DNA from: CAKZNE01 sp002695025
GTDB taxonomy: Bacteria > Bacteroidota > Bacteroidia > Flavobacteriales > Schleiferiaceae
Direction: 5' to 3'
Length of the DNA stretch: 64,000 bases
NCBI GenBank assembly: GCA_913043285.1
Contig: CAJWML010000003.1
Location: 124,001 to 188,000 of the forward strand
Part shown: positions 52,792-61,900 of the stretch, in pieces
Position numbering within the stretch: the stretch's first letter is position 1
Layout: the number at the start of each line of letters is the position of its first letter
Translations under genes and position numbers: made by a program
Notes under the pieces: generated by a model
Told to the model about the DNA's origin: nothing
The model's database searches: none
The model's input: the letters and a program-made list of their open reading frames with translations, nothing else

Positions 52792-52813
52792 TTAGAGTTC
52801 TAATAATATTAGA
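52782..52813. promoter_or_regulatory. Tandem palindromic operator TCTAA-N5-TTAGA (two copies)
   Basis: Two 15-bp palindromes, TCTAATTTTGTTAGA (52782-52796) and TCTAATAATATTAGA (52799-52813), are spaced by 17 bp centre to centre. The first covers the -7 box and the second covers the expected transcription start and leader. This layout is that of a repressor operator. The genes downstream are damage-tolerance polymerases, so an SOS-type repressor is a natural guess; no lexA-like gene is in the window. Confidence 0.65.
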
Positions 52814-52816
52814 CAA

Positions 52817-54043
52817 ATGACATCATCAGGAGGAAATAAAACGATTGCTCATTTAGACTTAGATAGCTTTTTTGTATCTGTGGAAAGACTGGCAGACAGA
52901 CGTTTAAACGACAAACCCGTACTCGTAGGAGGCACCGGAAGCCGGGGTGTGGTAGCTTCATGCAGCTACGAAGCCCGTAAATTTGGGGTCCACTCCGCCA
53001 TGCCCATGCGAATGGCTCTTCAACTATGCCCAAACGCCATTGTCATCAAAGGCGATTCCAGCCGGTATACCAAATATTCCAATATCATCACAGAGATCAT
53101 CAGGCAGGAAGTACCACTCTTTGAAAAAACCTCCATTGATGAATTTTACCTGGACCTTACCGGTATGGATAAGTTCTTTGGTTGTTTTAAGCTTACCTCT
53201 GAAATACGGGACACCATTATCAAAGAAACCGGCTTACCCATTTCCTTCGGGCTCTCCATCAATAAGACCGTGGCCAAAGTAGCTACCGGAGAAGCCAAAC
53301 CTAATAACCGCAAAGAAGTACCCCGGGGAGAAGAAATACCCTTTCTCTCCCCCCTTTCGGTACAGAAAATACCAATGGTAGGCGAAAAAACCACCCTCAT
53401 GCTCAGCCGTATGGGTATTAAAAAGATCCGCACCCTGCAGCAAATGCCGGTACAGCTCATGGAAAAAGCCATGGGCAAAAATGGAGTGGTACTCTGGAAA
53501 AAAGCCAACGGTATCTGCAACGCACCGGTAATTGCCTACCATGAAAAGAAATCCATTTCACTGGAACGTACTTTCCAGGAAGATACAACCCATGTCGAGA
53601 AACTTGAAACTCTACTCATCGCCATGGCAGAGAACCTGGCCTTTCAGTTACGCCAAGGCAACAAGCTTACTGCCTGCGTAACTGTTAAGGTCCGGTACTC
53701 TGATTTCAACACCTATACCCTGCAAAAACGCATACCCTACACCGCTAATGACCACCAATTGATTGCCTATACCAAGGAGCTTTTTGAAAAGCTATACCAC
53801 AAACGACTGCTGGTGCGTCTGGTAGGCTTGCGTTTCAGCCACCTGGTGGGTGGAGGTCATCAGATCAATATGTTTGAGGATAATGCGGAAATGATCCGCC
53901 TGTACCAGGCTATGGACCACGTGCGCAACCGTTTTGGGCTAAATGCCGTGAAAAGAGCGCGTACCATGGAGAGTACGGGCCTGGGCCGTATGAACCCCTT
54001 CAACGGTATGCCTCCCATAATATTAGCACACCGAAGAGCCTGA
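52817..54043 (+). CDS. dinB: Y-family DNA polymerase (DNA polymerase IV)
   Basis: A 408-residue translesion polymerase. The metal-binding residues are in AHLDLDSFFVSVE (D14, D16) and TSIDEFYLDLTGM (D108, E109); the palm also shows SCSYEARKFGVHSAMPM. The two Phe at 18-19 include the steric gate. HhH-containing thumb (IPMVGEKTTLMLSRMGIKKIRTL) and little-finger domain (KKSISLERTFQEDTTHVEKLE) follow. The C-terminus RRA has no obvious beta-clamp motif. It lies 4 nt ahead of the second-polymerase gene and behind a tandem palindromic operator. Confidence 0.92.
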   Translation: MTSSGGNKTIAHLDLDSFFVSVERLADRRLNDKPVLVGGTGSRGVVASCSYEARKFGVHSAMPMRMALQLCPNAIVIKGDSSRYTKYSNIITEIIRQEVPLFEKTSIDEFYLDLTGMDKFFGCFKLTSEIRDTIIKETGLPISFGLSINKTVAKVATGEAKPNNRKEVPRGEEIPFLSPLSVQKIPMVGEKTTLMLSRMGIKKIRTLQQMPVQLMEKAMGKNGVVLWKKANGICNAPVIAYHEKKSISLERTFQEDTTHVEKLETLLIAMAENLAFQLRQGNKLTACVTVKVRYSDFNTYTLQKRIPYTANDHQLIAYTKELFEKLYHKRLLVRLVGLRFSHLVGGGHQINMFEDNAEMIRLYQAMDHVRNRFGLNAVKRARTMESTGLGRMNPFNGMPPIILAHRRA

Positions 54044-54047
54044 ACCT

Positions 54048-57005
54048 ATGTACTTGAACTGCCATTCATTTTACAGCTTTCGTTACGGCACCCTGCGGCC
54101 GGAACAGCTTGTAAACTGGGCGGCAGAACACCGTATACCTCGCCTGACCTTAACCGATATCAACAGTACAGCCGGGTGTCTTGAATTTATCCGGCTGTCA
54201 AACGCAAAAGAGGTACAGCCCGTGGTAGGGGTCGATTTCCGAAATGGCATCGACCCCTGCTTTGTGGCGCTGGCGAAAAACAACGAAGGTTTCCGGGAAA
54301 TCAATGCCCACCTTTCACTACATCTTGAAAATGCTGTGGCCTTTCCTGCGGAAGCACCGGAGTCTTTCCGCAATGTATACGTGGTTTACCCGATCACCAA
54401 CGCCCCTACCCGTTCCTTACGGGAGTATGAATATATAGGGGTGCGTTCTTCGCAGCTTATCAAACTGCAGTTCTCCCCCTGGCGAAATCAACTATCCAAA
54501 GTGGTGATCCTGCAGCCCTCCACCTTCTTTCAGAAAAAAGATTACAATGCCCACCGCTTGCTGCGTGCCATTGACCAAAACACTCTGCTCAGTAAATTAC
54601 CGGATTCCGAGCAAACCAGTCACCACGACCGTTTTTACAGTCCCGCTGCACTTGAAAAAGCCTTTGGAGATTTTCCACAGCTTATCCACAATACCAACCG
54701 CATTTTAAGCGAATGCAGCATTGAGTTCATCTTTAAAGACTACCAGAAATCCCTCAACCGCAAAACCTTTAAACTCACTTTGGTTGAAGACCGGGAACTG
54801 ATACGCCACCTCTGTGAAGAAGGTTTACGCTACCGCTATGGTGAGAATCCTGGAGCGGATAAGCTGGAACGCATGGAAAATGAGCTGGAGGTAATTGAAG
54901 CCCGTGGGTTTTACAGTTATTTTCTCATTAACCACGATATCATCCGTTATGCTCGACACAAGGGTTATTTCTACGTAGGCCGTGGTAGCGGAGCCAATAG
55001 CATGGTGGCCTATCTCTTGCGCATAACCGATGTAGACCCCATAGAACTGGACCTCTACTTTGAACGGTTTATGAACCCTAAGCGCAGGCATCCGCCTGAT
55101 TTTGACATGGATTTTTCGTGGCGTGACCGCGAAGATGTTACCCGCTACATCTTTAATCGTTACCCGGAAGCTGCCTTACTGGGATCTCATACTACTTTTA
55201 AAAGCCGGGCCGTAGTGCGGGAGCTGGGCAAGGTAATGGGACTTCCGGCCCGTGAAATAGACCAGATCAGTCATCCGCGGTATCGTCCGCAGCACCCGGA
55301 CAGCATGGCCCAGCTGGTTTTAAGATACGGGAGTTATATAGCTGATTTTCCCAACCACATGAGTGTACACTCCAGCGGCATCCTCATTCCGCATGACGAC
55401 ATCCATTACTGCGGAGGTACTTTTTTACCGCCCAAAGGTTACCGCACCACCCAATTCGATATGTATTCTGCTGAAGACATAGGGCTTTCCAAGTTTGATA
55501 TACTCGGGCAACGAGGCCTGGGTAAAATCAAGGATGCGTTGAGCATTATCCGGCATAATCAGCCCGAAAAAGAATTACCGGATATCCATAATGTTGAGCC
55601 TTTTTTCCACGATGAAAAGGTTAAGGCCTTGCTAAGGGAAGGCAAGACCATGGCGTGTTTTTACGTAGAGTCTCCCGCCATGCGGGGCTTACTTACCAAG
55701 CTCCGGGCAGATCATTACCTGGGGCTGGTAGCCGCCAGTTCCATCATACGGCCGGGCGTTGCTAAATCCGGGATGATGCAGGAATACATCAAACGCTTCC
55801 GCCAACCGGAAACCCGTAACTACATCCACCCAAAGCTAAAAGAGATACTGGAAGGGACTTACGGGGTAATGGTATACCAGGAAGACGTGCTGAAAGTAGC
55901 GCACCACTTTGCCGGCCTGAACCTGGCTGAAGCGGATATCCTACGCAGAGGAATGTCATGGAAATTCAGGGAGCGCAATGAGTTCTGGAAAGTACGGGAT
56001 ACCTTTTTTAGCAATTGCGAAAAATTCGGTTATGACCCGGATACCACACAGGAGGTATGGCGGCAAATAGAAAGCTTCGGAAATTTTGCCTTTGCCAAAG
56101 GACATTCCGCTTCTTATGCCGTGGAAAGCTACCAGAGCCTTTACCTTAAGGCCCATTACCCACTGGAATATATGGTGGCTACCATCAACAATGGTGGCGG
56201 TTTTTACCGCACCGAAGTGTACATCAACGAAGCCCGCCTGCACGGGGCCATTATTGAACCACCCTGCATCAACCATAGCAGCTGGGAAACCACTCTGAAA
56301 GGGAAGCACGTTTTCCTGGGTATCAACCTGCTGCATGAGCTGGAAACGAGGGTAGCGGAAAGCTTCCTGCAAAACCGGGAACGTTACGGCCCTTTTGAAG
56401 ACCTCCAGAATTTTGTGGATCGTGTGGAAATATCCCTGGAACAACTTATCCTGCTCATCCGCATCCACGCTTTTCGCTTTACCGGCAAAGACAAAAAAGA
56501 ACTATTGTGGGAAGCCCATTTCCTTTTAGGTAACGCCAGGAAATCGGCCCCTGTAAGTGACCTCTTCCGCGTTAAAGCGCCCTCTTATGCATTGCCTGAA
56601 CTGGAACATGAGGCGCACGAGGACGCTTACGATGAAATAGAACTGTTGGGTTTTCCCTTAAGCTCCCCTTTTGACCTTATAGCCGGTAAACCTGAAAACA
56701 TCATTATGGCCCATGACCTGCCTCATTACGTAGGAAAAAACGTCCGCATGCTGGGGTACCTGGTACATACCAAAAACCTGACTACCCGTGAAAAGAACAG
56801 CCGGCACATGCAGTTCGGTACTTTCCTGGACGAGTGTGGTAATTTTATTGATACCATCCACTTTCCTCAGGTGGCTGCACGCTACCGCTTCCAGGGAAAA
56901 GGTATTTACCTGCTGCAGGGAAAGGTTATTGAGGACTATGATTTTATAAGCCTGGAAGTAGTCCACATGGAAAAACTGGCCTATACCAGTCTGCAAACTG
57001 CCTGA
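54048..57005 (+). CDS. DnaE-type DNA polymerase III alpha subunit, error-prone (DnaE2-like)
   Basis: A 985-residue C-family polymerase, shorter than the replicative DnaE (about 1150 or more). The PHP domain (1-70) has lost metal ligands: NCHSFYSF where HxH is usual, and TLTDINST where TDH is usual, so no PHP nuclease is expected. The palm has GRGSGANSMVAYLL and PDFDMDFSWRDRED with the catalytic Asp residues; the fingers have YQEDVLKVAHHFAGL and GHSASYAVESYQSLYLKAHYP. A tandem HhH and OB fold (VRMLGYLVHTKNLTTREKNSRHMQF) end the protein. Its pairing with a Y-family polymerase recalls the ImuB/DnaE2 mutasome, though no imuA is present. Confidence 0.9.
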   Translation: MYLNCHSFYSFRYGTLRPEQLVNWAAEHRIPRLTLTDINSTAGCLEFIRLSNAKEVQPVVGVDFRNGIDPCFVALAKNNEGFREINAHLSLHLENAVAFPAEAPESFRNVYVVYPITNAPTRSLREYEYIGVRSSQLIKLQFSPWRNQLSKVVILQPSTFFQKKDYNAHRLLRAIDQNTLLSKLPDSEQTSHHDRFYSPAALEKAFGDFPQLIHNTNRILSECSIEFIFKDYQKSLNRKTFKLTLVEDRELIRHLCEEGLRYRYGENPGADKLERMENELEVIEARGFYSYFLINHDIIRYARHKGYFYVGRGSGANSMVAYLLRITDVDPIELDLYFERFMNPKRRHPPDFDMDFSWRDREDVTRYIFNRYPEAALLGSHTTFKSRAVVRELGKVMGLPAREIDQISHPRYRPQHPDSMAQLVLRYGSYIADFPNHMSVHSSGILIPHDDIHYCGGTFLPPKGYRTTQFDMYSAEDIGLSKFDILGQRGLGKIKDALSIIRHNQPEKELPDIHNVEPFFHDEKVKALLREGKTMACFYVESPAMRGLLTKLRADHYLGLVAASSIIRPGVAKSGMMQEYIKRFRQPETRNYIHPKLKEILEGTYGVMVYQEDVLKVAHHFAGLNLAEADILRRGMSWKFRERNEFWKVRDTFFSNCEKFGYDPDTTQEVWRQIESFGNFAFAKGHSASYAVESYQSLYLKAHYPLEYMVATINNGGGFYRTEVYINEARLHGAIIEPPCINHSSWETTLKGKHVFLGINLLHELETRVAESFLQNRERYGPFEDLQNFVDRVEISLEQLILLIRIHAFRFTGKDKKELLWEAHFLLGNARKSAPVSDLFRVKAPSYALPELEHEAHEDAYDEIELLGFPLSSPFDLIAGKPENIIMAHDLPHYVGKNVRMLGYLVHTKNLTTREKNSRHMQFGTFLDECGNFIDTIHFPQVAARYRFQGKGIYLLQGKVIEDYDFISLEVVHMEKLAYTSLQTA

Positions 57006-57046
57006 GTTTTCTGTTTAAATTCGATTATCCAAAATGTATCAAAAGG

Positions 57047-57059
57047 ACTAATTATTAGT
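57047..57059. promoter_or_regulatory. Palindrome ACTAAT-T-ATTAGT upstream of the DUF72 gene
   Basis: A perfect 6-bp inverted repeat around a single T, 30 nt before the ATG at 57089. It shares the CTAAT/ATTAG core with the operator before dinB but with a 1-nt instead of a 3-nt spacer. It overlaps TAATATTG (57059-57066), a near-match to the -7 box. Confidence 0.35.
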
Positions 57060-57088
57060 AATATTGGGGAACCTAAAAATGACACTTC

Positions 57089-57985
57089 ATGAAATTCGGT
57101 AAAGTAAATAATCCCGAAACCGTTGACTTCACTCTTCCAGACGATCATCCGGAAACCGCCCGGGTACTGAAAGAACAGGGTGATAAAAAAAATAAACCGG
57201 AGATCTATATCGGGTGCGCCAAATGGAACCGCTCTGATCTGAAAGGTTTTTACCCTCGGGGCACCAAGGATGAACTGGAGTATTATTCACGGCAATTCAA
57301 TTCTATTGAGTTGAACGCTACTTTTTACAGGCCTTACGGCCCGGATCAATACGAAAAATGGACCGCTAAAACTCCTTCTGACTTTAAATTCTTTCCTAAG
57401 CTGAACCAGGAGATCAGCCACTGGAAGAGACTGAAGGACGCGGAAGAGGTTACCGAAAATGTAGTAAACGCCACCCTGGCCCTTGAGGGTCAATTGGGAA
57501 TGATGTTCCTGCAACTTCGTGATGATTTTAAACCGAAGGATATTGACAGGATAGAAGGCTTTCTCAAGGACTTTCCCAAAAATGCTCCGCTAGCCGTTGA
57601 AGTACGGAATGACGAATGGTTTAAAGAGCCGGTAGCCACGGAAATATACAATATGCTGGAAGCTTATAATACCACCAATATTATTGTAGATACTGCCGGC
57701 CGGAGGGATATGTTGCACATGCGCCTCACCACGCCTTACGCTTTTGTTCGTTACGTGGGGGCCAACATAACATCCGATTACACCCGTCTGGAAGAGTGGG
57801 TGGATAAGCTGGAAGACTGGACAGAAAAAGGAATAAAGGGTATTTACTTCTTTATCCACCAAAACATAGAAAAAGAATCACCTCTACTGGCAGCTCATTT
57901 TATTGAGAAGCTGAACAAACGACTGGGGACATCCATTAAGGTTCCTGAAAGGCCGGACGACAAGTCCGGTAAACTTGATCTTTAA
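57089..57985 (+). CDS. DUF72 family protein (YecE-like)
   Basis: A 298-residue TIM-barrel-like protein of the DUF72/YecE family. Recognised by YIGCAKWNRSDLKGFYP, FNSIELNATFYRPYG, FKFFPKLNQEISHWKRL, MMFLQLRDDFKPKD and LAVEVRNDEWF, and KGIYFFIHQN. The biochemical role is not known. About 40 residues precede the domain, somewhat more than usual; the ATG at 57089 has no good alternative. It is downstream of the polymerase operon by 83 nt with its own candidate operator, and 30 nt ahead of an SDR gene, with which it is probably co-transcribed. Confidence 0.88.
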   Translation: MKFGKVNNPETVDFTLPDDHPETARVLKEQGDKKNKPEIYIGCAKWNRSDLKGFYPRGTKDELEYYSRQFNSIELNATFYRPYGPDQYEKWTAKTPSDFKFFPKLNQEISHWKRLKDAEEVTENVVNATLALEGQLGMMFLQLRDDFKPKDIDRIEGFLKDFPKNAPLAVEVRNDEWFKEPVATEIYNMLEAYNTTNIIVDTAGRRDMLHMRLTTPYAFVRYVGANITSDYTRLEEWVDKLEDWTEKGIKGIYFFIHQNIEKESPLLAAHFIEKLNKRLGTSIKVPERPDDKSGKLDL

Positions 57986-58015
57986 CACTCAGAATTTTCA
58001 CCAACAACCACCATA

Positions 58016-58735
58016 ATGCAATCATTACAAAACAAAACTGCCCTCATTACGGGAGGCAGTAAAGGCATAGGCTACGGCATTGCCTCTTCACTTGTACAAC
58101 AAAACGTAAACGTTGCCATTACCAGCCGTAATTCTGAAGCTGCTGATAAAGCCGCTGAAAAATTAAACGCCCTGGGCGGAGGAAAAGCCATTGGCCTTAT
58201 GGCCGATGTAAAGGACCTTTCGCAGCAAACCAAAGCCGTTGAAAAGGTTATTTCCACCTGGGGGCGTTTGGATATCCTCATTGCCAACGCAGGGGTTGGC
58301 CATTTTGCCTCCATTGAGGATATGAGTCCCGAACTGTGGCAGGATACTATTGACACTAACCTTACCGGGGTCTTCAATAGTGTAAAGGCCTCCCTGAATG
58401 CCTTGCGCGAATCGCGTGGATATATCATCACCATTTCCAGCCTGGCCGGAGCCAATTTCTTTCCTAAAGGCAGTGCTTACAACGCCAGTAAATTTGGGCT
58501 TACCGGCTTTACGCAATCCATTATGCTGGACCTTAGGCATTACGGCATTAAGGTAACCACCATTATGCCTGGTTCCGTGGCTTCTCATTTCAATAACAAT
58601 CAACCGAATGAGAATGACAGCTGGAAGATACAACCGGAAGATCTGGGGCAAATGGTTATTGATCTTCTTCAAATGAACCCCCGGGCTTTACCTAGTAAAA
58701 TTGAAGTGAGACCATCTCAGCCTCCTCGCAGTTAA
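58016..58735 (+). CDS. Short-chain dehydrogenase/reductase (SDR)
   Basis: A 239-residue classical SDR. The cofactor site is TGGSKGIGYGIA (near residue 11) with NAGVGHF; the catalytic set is Ser in ISSLAGANF and Tyr-x3-Lys in YNASKFGL. Lys/Arg-containing TSRNSEAA after the second strand suggests NADP(H). The substrate is unknown; FabG-like or aldehyde/ketone reduction is possible. A strong terminator follows 25 nt after the stop. Confidence 0.9.
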   Translation: MQSLQNKTALITGGSKGIGYGIASSLVQQNVNVAITSRNSEAADKAAEKLNALGGGKAIGLMADVKDLSQQTKAVEKVISTWGRLDILIANAGVGHFASIEDMSPELWQDTIDTNLTGVFNSVKASLNALRESRGYIITISSLAGANFFPKGSAYNASKFGLTGFTQSIMLDLRHYGIKVTTIMPGSVASHFNNNQPNENDSWKIQPEDLGQMVIDLLQMNPRALPSKIEVRPSQPPRS

Positions 58736-58760
58736 ATGGTATTACCATTTGAAATTTGAC

Positions 58761-58790
58761 AAAACGGGATCTGGGTAGATCCCGTTTTTT
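58761..58790 (+). terminator. Rho-independent terminator after the SDR gene
   Basis: AAAACGGGATC and GATCCCGTTTT form an 11-bp perfect stem with a TGGGTA loop, continued by more T and ATTT. A good intrinsic terminator for the DUF72-SDR unit. Confidence 0.88.
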
Positions 58791-58930
58791 ATTTCCCCAA
58801 AGCCTTGTTTTACACCCTTTCTTTATTCGCAATGATTTAAATTTAGTTCACTGATAAACAAATACTTGAAACATCATATATATATCGTGTCTATATGCAT
58901 AATAATGGAATAACGCATACTCCTGCCTAC

Positions 58931-58971
58931 TTTTAGTTCATCTCCTCAAGGGAGGGGAGCTAAAACTAAAA
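58931..58971 (+). other. Long stem-loop in the leader of the T9SS adhesin gene
   Basis: TTTTAGTT (58931-58938) pairs perfectly with AACTAAAA (58964-58971). Inside, CTCCTC (58942-58947) pairs with GGGGAG (58954-58959) with one wobble, leaving a small internal loop and a 6-nt end loop. The helix ends 9 nt before the ATG. No T-run follows, so it is unlikely to be a terminator. The rest of the 245-bp gap holds the SDR terminator, an AT-rich stretch with TATATATAT, and no exact TAnnTTTG box. Confidence 0.6.
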
Positions 58972-58980
58972 CGAATAATT

Positions 58981-61900
58981 ATGCAAAGATTTCTCCTGAC
59001 ACTTGTTGTTTCAGTGGTCTCTCTCTGGACCATTGCACAATTTCAATCGCACAATAAATCTGCGGGAGGGCAAACTGAACAGAACTTCAAAATGTTCCCG
59101 GCAATTAGCTCTTCCTGCAGTTATACAATTGGATATTTTAATGACTTTGACACTTCCGATGTATATGTACTTCCACATTGTTGGGAAATCTATAATTCAG
59201 GACTCCCCTTCAGTAATGGGGTTAATACCACTGATTATCCTCCTTCGAAAGTTTCTCCCCCTACCTCACTGGAGATTTATTCCAGCGGTATAGATACCGT
59301 ACTGGCTATCTCCCCTCACTTTTCGGATTTTACAACAGGCCAGAAAATGACAAGTTTCTTTGCCTGGTCCGACATGCCCGGTGAGCAACTGATTGTAGGT
59401 ACCGTAGATAACAATACTTCACCTTATAACTTTCACCCTGCCGATACCTTTGTTCTGGAAAGAAACTTCCAGCAATACGTGGTGTACTTTGACAACCAAA
59501 GCTACAACGGAACAGGCCAGCACGTAGCCTTCATGCATGGCAACCAGTTTACATTCTCCGGCATACGGATAGACAATTTCAAATACGACACCATCCCGGA
59601 TTGTCCGATCACCACCAACCCCGTAGTAACGTACATCAGTGATACTTCGGCTACCATAAGCTTTAATGACACCAACAGCGTTTTTGATTTCCGATGGGGG
59701 CCTGAAGGCTTTAACCAGGCTACTGCCACCACCGCCACAGGCAGTAATCCTTTTACCATTCAACCTCTGCTTCCCAATACAGAGTATGAATATCTGACTG
59801 CCGTTAATTGTAACGCACAAAGCAACGGAAGAAGTGAATTCTCCATCCGGTACACTTTTAAAACTCTTTGTAGCCCCTTCACCGCGCCTTATACCACAAG
59901 TTTTGATAAGGATGCTTCCGGAATGGAAGCCGAATGTTGGAGAAACGTTTTGAAAGGAGATGATCAAAACTATATCCGGGTGGATCAACGGGCCCGAACC
60001 GTACCTTTTTCAGCACCTCATGTGCTTTATTTTCAAAACAATGGCAACAATGCAGCCGGAAACCTTACCATGACCTGCTCCCCGCCCTTCTCGGACCTGG
60101 ATGCCGATGAGCATCAACTGCGTTTTGTGGCCTCATCAACCAGAGGTAACAGCTCCCTGATCATCGGTACTGTAACCTCTCCGCTGCACCCCGAAACTTT
60201 TGTTCAGCAGGATAGCATTTACCTCCTTTCTTCCAATCCAGACAGGAATTACCCATCCTATCTCGAATACATTATAGCACTGGACACCAGCCTTATACCT
60301 TCTGACCACCATCATATAGCATTGATCTCAGGAAATAGCTCAGATCCCTACGCCAACCTCTACATTGATAATTTCAACTATGAGTTTAAAACGGATTGTT
60401 TGGCTCCCCCTATCACCTCCATTAACCTTGTGCAAAAGGATAGCGTCAGTGCCCATATAAACTGGTTGAATGGTGCAGGATTAAAAACCAAGGTTATTTA
60501 TGGTCCCAAAGGTTTCAGGGATAATGGAGGAACCTATGATTCTGTTTATACCACGGCCACTTCAATGGTATTGACCAACCTTAACTCGGATACCGAATAT
60601 GATGTTTACCTGGTTGATAGCTGCGCCAGCGGATTCAGCTATTGGTCGGGACCCTTTATCTTTCGAACCTCCTGTGGCAGTTTACCCACTCCGTATTACG
60701 AGAATTTTGACGGACCAAGCTGGTTGGCTGGAGAAGGGTATTCCAATACCGATGATCGCATCAATAATTGCTGGAGCCGTAACCCTGACAACTACCACAA
60801 TTACAGTTGGAGTGTGGGTGAGGGTTCAACACCCAGCAGCTTTACCGGTCCCGATTCCGATGTTTCAGGTTCCGGAAACTACCTGTTTACACACAGCAGC
60901 CTGGGCAATCGCTTTGACACCGCTACAGTCATGTCTCCCTACCTGGATCTCACTTATCTCACCAACCCATACCTGGAATTCTATTTCCACCGCTACGGAA
61001 CCAATATGACCGATCTGCACGTGGAATACCGTGTGGACAGTGTAACCTGGGGGCCATTGCTCCACATTACGGTACAGCCGCAGTTAGCTTCCAGCTCACC
61101 TTACTCTAAAATAGGGGTAGCCTTACCCGATACCCTGGGTACCACACAGGTCCGTTTCAGGACGGTGAGTGCCGGGTTTGGCGGAGCCGATATTGCTATT
61201 GATGAGTTCTCTGTGGATGAGGCACCCAGTTGCATCATGATCACCAATATTGACATTTCAACCATCAGTGACACCAGCGCAACTATAAGCTGGGGCGGAA
61301 CAGGAACTCCCCAAACCTACGAGGTATGGTTTGGACGATCCGGTTTTTATCAAGGGCCTTCCAGCACAGGTGGTACTAAAATTTCCGTAAGTGGAACCAG
61401 CCTTACCCTTGATACCCTTCAGGCTTTTACCGATTACCAATTCCTCGTAAAAGCCAAATGCGGTGCTTCAGACTCCAGCGATTATTCCCTGGCCTATAAT
61501 TTCACTACGCTCTGCGCCCCTTATACCGCTCCTTATTTTACAGATTATGATGCAGATGTAGATGGGGAGGCGCCTTACTGCTGGGATGTGATAGCCCTGG
61601 GGCCAACGGCAGAGGTTAAGACCCTTAACACCCTGGACTCTTATTCCGAACCCAATTGCCTCTACATGAACAATGGTGGCTTTTCCAATACTCTTATCGC
61701 CATATCACCTACCTTCTCTGATCTTCCGCAGGGCAATAAGCGTATACGCATGCAATTGAAAAGATCCGGGAACGCCCCTGAAGTACTTTATGTAGGTACC
61801 ATATCCCGACCTTTTGCCGATACAAACTTCCATCCTATAGACACTATCATTCCTAATGCCTATTACTCCACGTATTTGCTGGAGCTTACCACGGCCAACG

